In this document: piece by piece, positions 52,118 to 61,011 of the stretch
Numbering within the stretch: position 1 is the stretch's first letter
How the letters are laid out: every line of letters begins with the position of its first letter
NCBI GenBank assembly: GCA_050331295.1
Contig: JBHJGZ010000012.1
Coordinates: 59,237-123,236, forward strand
Reading direction: 5' to 3'
Source: Kuafuiihalomonas sp050331295
GTDB taxonomy: Bacteria > Myxococcota > Kuafuiibacteriia > Kuafuiibacteriales > Kuafuiibacteriaceae
Length of the DNA stretch: 64,000 nucleotides
Position numbers and translations under genes: made by a program
Notes under the pieces: model-generated
The model's input: the letters and a program-made list of their open reading frames with translations, nothing else
The model's database searches: none
What the model was told of the DNA's origin: nothing

Positions 52118-52961
52118 CGACCGCTCGCACCGTGAAGGCATCGGATTCTGAGGTCAGGAGCACCACCGACGTCACGCCCCCCGCCACGGCAGCGCCAGTC
52201 AGGGTCCAAAACCACCAGGTCTTGTAGAAGGCTCGCTTTCCTCTTCCTTTGACCACGCTGAGCTCGAGTGGCGCCTCCGTCGAACCCGCCTCCGCCAAGA
52301 CCCCGTTCCATCGATTCACGGCGCGGACGAAGTACTCCACGGTGTAGGCTTCAGACGTGGAAGGCAGCGAAAGGGCTGGGATCTCCACCGACACCCGGTC
52401 GTCGGCCCGGGCCCGAACCGTCGTGTAGACGGGGACACCGGAGCGACGAAAGTGGACTTGCACATCATGGGACAACCGCAGTGGGTCGTGTAAAGCCACT
52501 TCGAGGGACAAGGGGACGTCAGGTTCGACCGCCTTCATGGGCGGCTGGTGCATCAACCTCAACGTGAGCTCGGGAAGGTCTCTCGCCTCCTCGAAACAGC
52601 TTCGAATCTTGGGCGCGGTCCCGGGCGCCATCGCGAATCCAGGCTCAATCGCCAACAACGATGCGAATCCCCGACGGCATGCTTCGCGGCGCCCATGGAT
52701 GGCGTCGACGTGGGCGCGGAGCCGGTAGATCTCGGCCAGATCCATCCTGCAATTGCGGCCATGCTCCAAGGCCCGCTGGAGCGTCCGGCCGGCTCGGTCG
52801 AACTCCAAACGATCGTATTCATCGTTCGCGCGAGACACGTACGGATTGCTCCGGCATTCGGAGCCGGTGTCCCGAGCGTCGGCCGACCCTGTGGAAGCCA
52901 TGCACCACACGACGGCGACGGGTCCCCACCACCGCCACGTCCAAGGGGCACCTTTCCCCAT
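52092..52961 (-). CDS. Exported protein with C-terminal membrane helix
   Basis: Protein of 289 residues from ATG 52961. Signal peptide about 1-29 (WGPVAVVWCMASTGSADA), then a helical region like a degenerate TPR (SRANDEYDRLEFDRAGRTLQRAL, RRGFASLLAIEPGFAMAPG), a beta-rich Ig-like part (PLRLSHDVQVHFRRSGVPVY) and a single transmembrane helix near the end (TLTGAAVAGGVTSVVLL). Earlier in-frame Met codons to 53456 run over the divergent gene without homology. It leads the operon with the two Cys-rich lipoproteins. The sort of module seen in myxobacterial surface proteins; function unknown. Confidence 0.75.
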   Translation of the reverse strand: MGKGAPWTWRWWGPVAVVWCMASTGSADARDTGSECRSNPYVSRANDEYDRLEFDRAGRTLQRALEHGRNCRMDLAEIYRLRAHVDAIHGRREACRRGFASLLAIEPGFAMAPGTAPKIRSCFEEARDLPELTLRLMHQPPMKAVEPDVPLSLEVALHDPLRLSHDVQVHFRRSGVPVYTTVRARADDRVSVEIPALSLPSTSEAYTVEYFVRAVNRWNGVLAEAGSTEAPLELSVVKGRGKRAFYKTWWFWTLTGAAVAGGVTSVVLLTSESDAFTVRAVDATPTGSP

Positions 52962-53046
52962 CACATTCAGCCTACCAGGCCTCGGGTCGAAAAACCGCTG
53001 TCCCGGTCCACTAGCTCCGAACTCGACCGTTGGATAACATCCGGCG

Positions 53047-54279
53047 GTGCGGTGGACTCCCTTTCTGCTCGCAGCGGTCTTCGTAGAGGGCTGTGAAATC
53101 CGGTGCGACAACAACTTCGACTGCGGAGAGGGAAGCTTCTGTCGAAACGGCCGATGCGAGGTCGAATGTTTCACGGACAAAGACTGCCGAGAGCCACCCG
53201 AGTGTCGCGGGAACCCTACCGGCTGCCGGCCCAAGGGGCTTCGCTGTAGTGCCTTGGGGCGATGCTTGGGGCGAGCGCCGGTGGTCGACGACGGAGCGGC
53301 CCCGGGGCTCGAGAACGAATTCGTGTCCGTCGTGGATGGATTCGACGACCTTCCCGGCACCGGTCCATCCTTCGTGGTCGACACCATCACCTTGGCCTCG
53401 GCCGGGGAAGGCTTCGATTTGGATGGTGCGTGCACGCCGGCCGGGTGCATCGACAATCAAGTGGGCGATGTCGGAGATCTACCCAATGCCCAGATCGCGC
53501 AGGGCCTCGAGTCGGGTCAGTCCATCCTGCTCATGGAGCTGGCCGGCCTCGAGGATCCCTATCAAGGCAACGAACGGTCCATGACCTTGAAGATCTATGG
53601 AGGCTCTGACGCCGACCAGCCCCCCAATTCCACCAACAACTTCGAAGTGCCTGCTGGCGAGGCAGACTGCTGCACCTTTCAGATCACGCCACAGAGTCTG
53701 ATCGGCACCCCACCTCAGGCCACCGCCCGCGCTCCTGCCCGCATCGACCGAGGTCGTTTGCAGTCCTTGGCTCCGGTGACGATTCAGTTCGTGCTCACCA
53801 TTGGTGCACCACCTCATCCCGAATTGCGCATCGCCCAGACCCACGTGAAAGCGGTTGTCCCCTCTGACCTTCGCCGCATCACCAGCGGCGTTCTAGGGGG
53901 CGCGGTGCCGATTCGTACGATGGCCAACATTCAAAACCCGTATTGCAGCGCAAGCTTCTCGACGAACTGCCCGAGATCGGTGCCGAACGACTCCAAGCTC
54001 ATCGACCTGGTCACCATCTTCGCGGGTCCGAAGCCCGACATCGACTTGGACGGAGATGGACTGGAGTGTCTCTATCTCGGAGCGGAGTCCGTGGTCAGCC
54101 GCTGCTGCGATGGCGAAGGAAGCGCGACGTGTCCGCCAGACCCGAGCGCCTGCTTTGAAGAGGTCGCTGCCCCCGTGGATGGTGCGCCGTGCACCACCAG
54201 CCCCGCCATGGCGGACGGCTACTCGGTGGCCTTCGAGTTCACCGCGGTCTCCGCCTCGGTGGTTGGCATCGCTCAATAG
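53047..54279 (+). CDS. Cys-rich lipoprotein
   Basis: Lipoprotein of 410 residues from GTG 53047 (WTPFLLAAVFVEGC, lipobox VEGC, Cys16). An N-terminal Cys-rich region resembles Dickkopf/EGF-like modules (CDNNFDCGEGSFCRNGRC; CFTDKDCREPPEC), similar in pattern to the Cys-rich segment of paralog B at 49796. The remaining 300 residues look beta-rich with DLDGDGLECLYLG as a possible Ca site. Divergent from the 52092 gene across 85 bases and convergent with the small lipoprotein gene at 54368. Probably a surface protein; function unknown. Confidence 0.8.
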   Translation: MRWTPFLLAAVFVEGCEIRCDNNFDCGEGSFCRNGRCEVECFTDKDCREPPECRGNPTGCRPKGLRCSALGRCLGRAPVVDDGAAPGLENEFVSVVDGFDDLPGTGPSFVVDTITLASAGEGFDLDGACTPAGCIDNQVGDVGDLPNAQIAQGLESGQSILLMELAGLEDPYQGNERSMTLKIYGGSDADQPPNSTNNFEVPAGEADCCTFQITPQSLIGTPPQATARAPARIDRGRLQSLAPVTIQFVLTIGAPPHPELRIAQTHVKAVVPSDLRRITSGVLGGAVPIRTMANIQNPYCSASFSTNCPRSVPNDSKLIDLVTIFAGPKPDIDLDGDGLECLYLGAESVVSRCCDGEGSATCPPDPSACFEEVAAPVDGAPCTTSPAMADGYSVAFEFTAVSASVVGIAQ

Positions 54280-54367
54280 AATCGGAGCGGGGCCATTCGG
54301 AAGGTCGGCCTGGAGTTCGTGGGCCAATGGGTTGGAAGGTCAGTGGTCCGCCGGCGCGCGGGTCCCG

Positions 54368-55015
54368 TCATGGACCACCGGTTTGGACCGCCTCCCCTGC
54401 ACATTCCTCCGGTACCGGGAACACGCAAAAGCACTCGGTGCCCACCGGCCTCGGCCCAGGGTCGAAAGCCGGCGGGTCCGATGGCGCCATGGCGGCCGAC
54501 AGGAGCCGAACCGTCAACGGCTGGTCCTGCCAATCCGGATCGTTGCTCTCGATGTGGATGCTGACCGCATCCCACCCACGTTCCGGCGGAACCAGTCGCA
54601 TCTTGATGCCGGCGAAATCATTGTACGGGATGCGGCAGGCCCCCTGGATACAGTCCCTCTCCAGGGTGTCCTCGAACGAAACCAAGGTGTACGCGCTCCG
54701 CGCGTCGCCGCTCAGCGAGACCCCACGAATGATCAGGTCTTCTCGACCGGTATTGAGAAGAACAAAGCCGAATGCCCGAACCTCGTCGGCGACCGGAAAC
54801 GGCTCGACGTTCAGGCAGATGTCCGTCCGAGACATGACCATCTTCGGCTCGACCCGTTCCGGCTCCGTGGAGGGACCATTCTCCATCGGCATCTCTGTGC
54901 CGCACGCCACGCTCACGGCGACCCAGACCCACCCGAACCAGCCCCCCAGGGGCCGACGCCTCCCGCTCTCCTCGCGCCGAAGAACATCCCGACGCGGGGG
55001 GTGCTGCGCGGTCAT
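54368..55015 (-). CDS. Small Ig-like lipoprotein
   Basis: Lipoprotein of 215 residues from ATG 55015, whose start overlaps the stop of the PPC-repeat gene (ATGA). Lipobox-like SVAC in WVWVAVSVACGTE (Cys38). The mature part has a beta-sandwich feel (AFGFVLLNTGREDLIIRGVSL, VSIHIESNDPDWQDQPLTV), like Ig/choice-of-anchor domains in bacterial surface proteins. It ends in PVPEECAGEAVQTGGP. Last of the four-gene minus-strand set with the VWA lipoproteins. No function assigned. Confidence 0.75.
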   Translation of the reverse strand: MTAQHPPRRDVLRREESGRRRPLGGWFGWVWVAVSVACGTEMPMENGPSTEPERVEPKMVMSRTDICLNVEPFPVADEVRAFGFVLLNTGREDLIIRGVSLSGDARSAYTLVSFEDTLERDCIQGACRIPYNDFAGIKMRLVPPERGWDAVSIHIESNDPDWQDQPLTVRLLSAAMAPSDPPAFDPGPRPVGTECFCVFPVPEECAGEAVQTGGP

Positions 55016-56985
55016 GGTCTGGGACATCGATCTGCGTTGAATGGATTGTCTGCGCACGGTCCTGGGGCTCCTCGGCAGGTCCCCACGAACCGAATCCTGA
55101 ACCGATACCGCGCACTCTCTCTCAGGTCGTAGTCATCGCCAGCTATGAAACCCGCGTCCCGGACCCTCATGAAGTACTGGCCATCGCCGGCATCCTCTCG
55201 GAAGACGACGTCGCATTCGGGGTCAGGTTCGGCCAGCGCGCCGACATCGATCGCATGCTGATTGGCGCTCTCATCGCACTCGAAGGGGTCGGGACGCTGG
55301 ACCGAAGGGGGTACGTCGTCGATCGGACAGCTCATTCCGCCGGATTGCACCGTTGTCGGGAGATTTCCGTCGCCGCCGCGCGGGCGGTCGATCAACACGG
55401 AGTACTCGATCTCGGACGGGCCATCCACGAAGAACTCGAAGCTCAGCTCCCAATCCCCGTTTTGGTTCGGATTGCCCTCGAATCCATCCGTGGGAACGTC
55501 GAAGCGATACCAGTCCTCGTCGCCCACGTAGGAGATGAAGCCCGTCACTTGCTGGAAGATGAGCGTGGCAGCAGTGGTGGACGTCTCGAGCGGAACTACC
55601 CGGGCGTTGTCGCGGCCGAAGCTGAAGTCCTCGTCGGGGTCCGCAGCCTGGACCGGGAGTTCTTCGACCGTGAGTCGGTAAGACGTATCCAAGTCGAATG
55701 CGTCGTCTTGGAAGTCCTGAACCAGAACGTAATAGGTCCCGTCCTGGGTGATCGGATGCGCCGTCCGGCACGACTCGGTGTCGTGACAGCGAGCTTCGGT
55801 CAGCGTTCCGTCGTTGAAGCGACGAAGCGAAAGGCAAGGGTCGTTGTCGCCCTCGCATGGCACCAGGTCATCGAACTCCTCGTCTGGAGCCCCCAGATTG
55901 ATGGCGCGACCGATCCTGAACTGAGGGAGAATCGTGAGGTCGGGGTTTCCGGTCCGCTCGAGGGTGACGGCAATGACCTTCGGATTGCCGCTCGAAGCGC
56001 CGGTCACATCGAATTGATAGAAGTCCAGGTCGGAGTTCGAAGCAATGAAGCCGGTCACGGATGCGCCGAGGGCGATCGGCGTGGCCGTCGAAAGGGACTC
56101 GTTCGGATTCTGCTCATTTTGGTCCGGATCCGACTCCACCGAGAGGTCCAAGGTGTACACGGCAGCCGGATTCGATGTGTCGCCGGAGGCCCTCCGGACC
56201 TGTAGCAGATAGGTTCCGCCATCGAGACCCACCGCTCTTCGCTCCTCTGGCCAGCTTCCGTTCGAGCCCTCGATGGAAAAAGCGAGGGGCATATCCGGGT
56301 CGTCGGCCCGGAACAGCGCCCACGCGAAGCGGATGGTGGCCTCGGTCCCGGCACCGCTGGGAATGATTCGAAGCACGCCCCCATCGGCAATGTTGAAGCT
56401 GTACCAGTCTTCATCCCCGTCACTGGCAATGCGACCGCCGGTCACGACGGTGGGAAGCGTCAACGGCGAAGCCTCCTCAGGAGCGTCATTGGGCTCGAAC
56501 GGGTCGTCCTGGGGAAGGATGTTGACGGTGACCGTGAAGGGATTCCGGTCGTCTTCGTCGTCGTTTCCCACGTCGAAGACGTCGAGTCGATATACCCCCG
56601 TCTCCCGCGTCGAGTACTGAATGGAGAATCGTTGAGGCTGACTGGGGGGAAGTCCGTTCTGACCGGCCGCTACCGCGCTACCATCGGGACCGAACAATGT
56701 TGCACGGAGGCTGACGACGCTTCGAGGCACCTGGTTCTGCACCAAGATATCCAGGATGTCGCCCTCCGCAGCCATGAAGGAAAACGAGTCGACGTCCCCT
56801 TCCGGGAAGACGAACTCGTTTTGGGATGTGCCCACGGGAAGGTCGCAGGGCGCCGTCTGACTGCACACATCTTGGGCTGAATTGGTCATGTCGGACGGGC
56901 CTGCGTCGGAACCGCCCGGTTGGGAACCATCGTCGGTCCCACAAGCCAGCAGCAAGCCGAGCATCGTACACGTCGTTCGTTTCAT
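55012..56985 (-). CDS. Lipoprotein with PPC-type beta-sandwich repeats
   Basis: Lipoprotein of 657 residues from ATG 56985, preceded by a good Shine-Dalgarno GAGGAATAGAA that decides the start (MKRTTCTMLGLLLAC, lipobox LLAC). It has several bacterial pre-peptidase C-terminal (PPC)-like domains, each with an EPND/NPNES entry and a DxDWYSF/DLDFYQF strand: GDVDSFSFMAAEG, DDPFEPNDAPEEA with DGDEDWYSFNIADG, NPNESLSTATPIALGASV with SNSDLDFYQFDV, and VGDEDWYRFDVP. PPC domains occur in secreted proteases and surface proteins and often bind other surfaces. It lies four bases after the VWA lipoprotein gene and overlaps the small lipoprotein gene. Confidence 0.86.
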   Translation of the reverse strand: MKRTTCTMLGLLLACGTDDGSQPGGSDAGPSDMTNSAQDVCSQTAPCDLPVGTSQNEFVFPEGDVDSFSFMAAEGDILDILVQNQVPRSVVSLRATLFGPDGSAVAAGQNGLPPSQPQRFSIQYSTRETGVYRLDVFDVGNDDEDDRNPFTVTVNILPQDDPFEPNDAPEEASPLTLPTVVTGGRIASDGDEDWYSFNIADGGVLRIIPSGAGTEATIRFAWALFRADDPDMPLAFSIEGSNGSWPEERRAVGLDGGTYLLQVRRASGDTSNPAAVYTLDLSVESDPDQNEQNPNESLSTATPIALGASVTGFIASNSDLDFYQFDVTGASSGNPKVIAVTLERTGNPDLTILPQFRIGRAINLGAPDEEFDDLVPCEGDNDPCLSLRRFNDGTLTEARCHDTESCRTAHPITQDGTYYVLVQDFQDDAFDLDTSYRLTVEELPVQAADPDEDFSFGRDNARVVPLETSTTAATLIFQQVTGFISYVGDEDWYRFDVPTDGFEGNPNQNGDWELSFEFFVDGPSEIEYSVLIDRPRGGDGNLPTTVQSGGMSCPIDDVPPSVQRPDPFECDESANQHAIDVGALAEPDPECDVVFREDAGDGQYFMRVRDAGFIAGDDYDLRESARYRFRIRFVGTCRGAPGPCADNPFNADRCPRP

Positions 56986-56989
56986 CTTT

Positions 56990-58816
56990 CTATTCCTCGA
57001 CGGTGGAAACCGGCGTTCCCACCGTGCAATCGACATCCGGATCGAAATCGGTCAGCGCCTTGAACGCCTCGCTGGGAATCTGGACCTCTTGAAAAGGCGG
57101 GTTTCGGAAATCCGGAGCTTGAAACGCCTGTTCAACGCAGGCGATTCGGAACACGCCGAAGTCTTCTGGATCGTCGAAGGGCGCCTGGTTGATGTAGATG
57201 TACACTCGATTTCGCCCGCCAACTTCCGGGAGTGTTTCCGCCAAAGTGATGTTCTCGATGCGGACGTCGTAACAAAGGCGTCCCTCTTCCAGGATCTTGA
57301 CCCTCGGATCGTCCGGGTCGAGGTCGTTCAAGTCCCGTTCCTCGATCTCGTAGCGGTAGGAAATGGCACCTCTTCGAGCGGCGTCGTTCACCGACGGGTC
57401 GGAGTGGCCCCGAAGCTCATCGCCGTTTCGAGCCGAGTCGAAGTCGAGGTCGTTTCGGACATCGTTTTCCGAAGCATTGGTACCGTTCCGAAGCTCGATG
57501 TCGTCCGGGAAGCCGTCGGCCTCGGTGTCGGGGATCAAACGATTCGTTCCGATGAATCGCTCCTCGCAGTCCAGGAGGCCATCTCCATCGGTGTCGACCC
57601 GGTCGAGTCCGAAGGTGCAGTCCGCATCCGAAGGGTCCAATGGGTCGAAACCGGACGCCCCGAGAAACACCTCTACGAAGTCGTTGAAGCCGTCTTCATC
57701 GGTGTCCGCCATGAGCAGCTCGGTCCCGAACCGCGTCTCTTCTTCGTCGTCCAGGCCATCCCCGTCCGAATCGGGAGCCGCTCTTCCAACCTGATCGAGG
57801 GAGTTCTCGAAGAGCAGCCGCGGCCGAGCGTTTTGATTGGAGGCGACGAGATTCTTCAAGGTGAACACTCTGCGAATGCTGCTGAAGTCGATCCGCAGAA
57901 AATTGATCTCTTCCCCATTCGGAAAACTTCGACAGGTCCCGTTGCCCACCTCCGACATGGCGCACAACAGGTCGATCGCCTCGTCTTCCACCCCGATGAA
58001 GACGCAATCCGGGTTGGTCGCACAGAGGGCGGCGGAACTCAGTGCTTCACAGTCCTCATCTCCGCCCTCCAAGAACAGGTCGGTACATCGAAAGCCCGTG
58101 CGCGTGGCGCCGAGTACCAGTGCGGTATGGAAATTGAGGGATGCGGGCCGGAAGATCTCTTCGAGTTCCGCGATCTCGGACATCCGCTCCAAAATCGAGC
58201 TTCGGGTGTTCTGAGGCGGGTCCACCGGATTCGGCAATCCATCCGACAAGAAGATGATGATGTACCGGGACCTCGAGAGGTCTTCCTCGTCACTGTCCAG
58301 CATGTCGGCGGAAAGAAGCCTGAGCACCTGAGCAAGAGCTCCTTCATAGTCCGTCGTCGACTCGGCGACGCCGAGGCGTACGATGGCCGTATCGAGCTCC
58401 ATGCGGTCGCGGGTAAAACCATCCCGAATCGTCCCATCCTGACCCGTGGTGGACGTCAGGGTCGAAACCTGACCTGAGAACTGAATGATCCCGAAGGAGA
58501 CCCCCGGGTCGTCGATGAAGGCATCGACCACTTCCTGGACGGCCAGGAGTCGGCGGCCTTCCGGGTCGGTCCGGTTGATGGACTGACTGGTGTCCACCAC
58601 GAAGAGGATCTTGGTCGGAAAATCCAGTGTGGTGGGGTCCTCGGTGCAGAAGTCCGTTTGGATGGCCAACTTGTTGTCGAACGGGGAGGTGCCCAAGCCT
58701 TCGACCTGAAAAAGATCGCTGTCGGTGCAGGCCGTGACGCTCACCAAGGCCATAACCAGGCCCAGCCCGACCTCGCTCGTCGTTCGACTTCGATTCACTC
58801 CCAAGGACGTCACCAC
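56990..58816 (-). CDS. VWA-domain lipoprotein with Ca-binding TSP3-like repeats (paralog 1)
   Basis: Lipoprotein of 608 residues from GTG 58816 (or 58813), lipobox VTAC. Its VWA domain (about 40-330) starts at TKILFVVDTSQSINRTDPEG with a MIDAS-like DxSxS, then SFGIIQFSGQ and YIIIFLSDGLPNP. Residues about 350-500 carry Asp-rich thrombospondin-type-3/EF-like Ca motifs (DSDGDGLDDEEE, DTDEDGFNDFVE, DTDGDGLLDCEE, DLDFDSARNGDE). It is paralogous to the gene at 58821 (shared FCT(E)DP...DFPxKILF entry and C-terminal FRIACVEQAF block). Likely a surface adhesion or matrix protein that binds metal. Four bases from both neighbours, so it is in one operon. Confidence 0.88.
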   Translation of the reverse strand: MVTSLGVNRSRTTSEVGLGLVMALVSVTACTDSDLFQVEGLGTSPFDNKLAIQTDFCTEDPTTLDFPTKILFVVDTSQSINRTDPEGRRLLAVQEVVDAFIDDPGVSFGIIQFSGQVSTLTSTTGQDGTIRDGFTRDRMELDTAIVRLGVAESTTDYEGALAQVLRLLSADMLDSDEEDLSRSRYIIIFLSDGLPNPVDPPQNTRSSILERMSEIAELEEIFRPASLNFHTALVLGATRTGFRCTDLFLEGGDEDCEALSSAALCATNPDCVFIGVEDEAIDLLCAMSEVGNGTCRSFPNGEEINFLRIDFSSIRRVFTLKNLVASNQNARPRLLFENSLDQVGRAAPDSDGDGLDDEEETRFGTELLMADTDEDGFNDFVEVFLGASGFDPLDPSDADCTFGLDRVDTDGDGLLDCEERFIGTNRLIPDTEADGFPDDIELRNGTNASENDVRNDLDFDSARNGDELRGHSDPSVNDAARRGAISYRYEIEERDLNDLDPDDPRVKILEEGRLCYDVRIENITLAETLPEVGGRNRVYIYINQAPFDDPEDFGVFRIACVEQAFQAPDFRNPPFQEVQIPSEAFKALTDFDPDVDCTVGTPVSTVEE

Positions 58817-58820
58817 GTCT

Positions 58821-60905
58821 CTACTGTCCTGGGCCGGAAACCGCATCCGGATTCGTCTCGGGATCGAGCAATGGGTCGACGGGGACCCCGAGGCCATTCA
58901 GTCCGAGACAGTTCTGGAGGTAATCGTCGTCTTCAGGGGGCAAGAAGTCGGCGGGCGTGAGGTTCACCCGCCCGATGAGAGGCTCTTTGAAGTCGGGGGC
59001 GACGTACCGAGCCTGAACACACGCGGCGCGGATCGAGCCCCCTACATTTCCATCGTCTTGGACCATGTAGAGGTAGATGTCGTTCCGGCTGAAGCTTCCG
59101 TCGTCGCCCGGACGCTCGAGGGGTGTGCCGAGCTGGATGTTGCGGATTTCGAACGCATAGCACTGGCCGCCTTGGTCGTTCTCTCCGATGGCCTGGGTCA
59201 CGTATCGATAATTCAAACCGTTTCGTTCGCTGGCCTCGTTGAAGCCGACTCCGGTGTGGAATCGGATCTCATCGGCGTTCTCACGACCATCCAGGTCCGA
59301 ATCTCGCCTGACCTCCGGTTCCCTGGGCTCGGTCCCCACCTGAACCTCGACGCCATCCGGGATCCCGTCGGCATCGGTGTCGAACAGATCCGTCGACGTA
59401 CGAAGAAGCTCTTCTTCACAGGCGTTGAGTCCATCGAGATCGATGTCTCGAAGATCGTCGGGGTCACATCCGGGATTGGGTTCGCTGGGGTTCAATCCGT
59501 TCCGACGCAGCGAGAACTCGATTCGGTCCGACAAGCCGTCGCCATCGACATCCCGGAAGAGACGCCCCTCGAGCCGTTCCACGTTGCTGCACTCGGCGAA
59601 TCCAGCCGGAGTCGGCACCCCTGGCTCGCGGCACGCGGCAAGGATGCTTCCCTCGAGTTCGCGACAGGTGATCTCTCCGTCGGGTCCGGTGCAGTTCGGA
59701 TTGGGATTCCGACAATCCTCGACTTGGTTCGGGCAGAAGTACGCGATGGGTTCATTGAATTCCACTTCGTCGGGAAGTCCATCGCCGTCGGTATCTTCTC
59801 GTAGGCCTTGGCTGGTGGCGATGTAGCTGTCGTTGCTGACGATGAAATTGGCCAACACATTGTCCCGCCGAATGCTCGTGATGTCGAAGCTGAGGAAGTC
59901 GATCTCTTCCGCAGTCGAGAAGTCGCGGAAGACCCCTTGACCGATGCTGGCCATGGTCCCCAGAAGGTCGCGCGCCTCGTCCGGGCAGACAAAGTTCACG
60001 CCCCCGATGGTGAAACAGCCGTTCGGGTCGAGATTGTCAGCCAACGACTCGTCGAAAAGGAACGCGGTATTCAGACGAATCTCGCCGACACCAAAGTTCT
60101 CGCCGAGCTCCATGATATCGCGAACGACGTCGAAGATCTGGTAGGGCTGGTTGTAATCCACGCCCGCTTCGATGAACGGCAGCTGGGTTGGGTTCTGACG
60201 GATCGCTTCCGGATCTTCACAAAAGAAGATGTTGGTGTCCCGTCTGCAGAGTCCGGCATCCTCACTTTCCACTGAACAGCAGCTGGGGAACGGGTCCCCG
60301 TCGGAGAGGAAGAGAAGAATGTACCGCGTCCGTGCCAATTCCGCCGGATCCACGCGCTGTACGGCGATCATGTCCTGAGCCAGAAGATTGAACGCGGTGG
60401 AAAGTGCACCTTGATAGTCGGTCACCGAGTCCGCCGCATCGAGCCCTCCGACGGCCGAGGCCAGAGTCTGGAAGTCTTGGGTGAAAGCGCCGCTCAAGTC
60501 CACGCCCAGTGGGTCGCCCGCCGTGACTTCCGCCCCGGGTTTGGTGAGAACCACATCGGACTCATTGAAGCGAATGATACCGAACGACACCGCGCTGCCT
60601 TCCACCCGAAGGCGGGTGATCGCTTCTTCGACAGCCCGCGCCCGTAGCGTGTTCGGATCGACGAACTGCATCGAACCGGAACCATCGATGATGAACAGAA
60701 TCTTGACCGGGAAGTCGTTGGGCCGAGGAGGGTCGGTACAAAACTCGCCCTGAAGCTCGAGCAGATTGTCGACCGTGTTGAGCTCGATGTTGGATTTGGG
60801 CTGGAGCGGATCGTCGGTACACGCGCCATGGCTCACCGCCATGGCAATCAATCCTGCCAAGAAGAACCACCTCATGAAGGCTCGCTGGTTTTGGTGAGCG
60901 TACAC
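58821..60905 (-). CDS. VWA-domain lipoprotein with Ca-binding TSP3-like repeats (paralog 2)
   Basis: Lipoprotein of 694 residues; lipobox-like HGAC. VWA domain with PVKILFIIDGSGSM (classic MIDAS DxSxS), SFGIIRFNES, RYILLFLSDGDPFPSCC. TSP3/Ca motifs: DTDGDGLPDEVEF, DVDGDGLSDRIEF, DIDLDGLNACEEE, DTDADGIPDGVE, DSDLDGRENADE. GTG 60905 is preferred over ATG 60875 because GGGAGGG lies five bases upstream of it; either start leaves a usable signal peptide. First gene of the four-gene run VWA2-VWA1-PPC-small lipoprotein, and downstream of a terminator-like hairpin. It has more Cys-rich text between VWA and the Ca repeats than paralog 1. Confidence 0.88.
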   Translation of the reverse strand: MYAHQNQRAFMRWFFLAGLIAMAVSHGACTDDPLQPKSNIELNTVDNLLELQGEFCTDPPRPNDFPVKILFIIDGSGSMQFVDPNTLRARAVEEAITRLRVEGSAVSFGIIRFNESDVVLTKPGAEVTAGDPLGVDLSGAFTQDFQTLASAVGGLDAADSVTDYQGALSTAFNLLAQDMIAVQRVDPAELARTRYILLFLSDGDPFPSCCSVESEDAGLCRRDTNIFFCEDPEAIRQNPTQLPFIEAGVDYNQPYQIFDVVRDIMELGENFGVGEIRLNTAFLFDESLADNLDPNGCFTIGGVNFVCPDEARDLLGTMASIGQGVFRDFSTAEEIDFLSFDITSIRRDNVLANFIVSNDSYIATSQGLREDTDGDGLPDEVEFNEPIAYFCPNQVEDCRNPNPNCTGPDGEITCRELEGSILAACREPGVPTPAGFAECSNVERLEGRLFRDVDGDGLSDRIEFSLRRNGLNPSEPNPGCDPDDLRDIDLDGLNACEEELLRTSTDLFDTDADGIPDGVEVQVGTEPREPEVRRDSDLDGRENADEIRFHTGVGFNEASERNGLNYRYVTQAIGENDQGGQCYAFEIRNIQLGTPLERPGDDGSFSRNDIYLYMVQDDGNVGGSIRAACVQARYVAPDFKEPLIGRVNLTPADFLPPEDDDYLQNCLGLNGLGVPVDPLLDPETNPDAVSGPGQ

Positions 60906-60909
60906 TTAT

Positions 60910-60918
60910 CCCTCCCAC
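60910..60918 (-). promoter_or_regulatory. Strong Shine-Dalgarno deciding the 60905 GTG start
   Basis: On the minus strand GGGAGGG stands a few bases before GTG 60905, while ATG 60875 has only a weak GCGAG. This supports the GTG as initiator of the VWA lipoprotein gene. Confidence 0.6.
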
Positions 60919-60928
60919 GAACGGCGAA

Positions 60929-60962
60929 AGGCCGAGGCCTCCTCAACGGACAGCCTCGGCCT
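60929..60962 (-). terminator. Terminator-like hairpin downstream of the TSP3 gene
   Basis: Perfect 10-base inverted repeat AGGCCGAGGC/GCCTCGGCCT with a 14-base loop, between the TSP3 gene stop (61012) and the VWA operon. On the minus strand it is followed by only TTTC, so a weak intrinsic terminator is likely. Confidence 0.6.
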
Positions 60963-61011
60963 CTCATGATTGTGAACGAGTCCGTCGTTCACGACTAGGT
61001 GGGTTTTGGTC

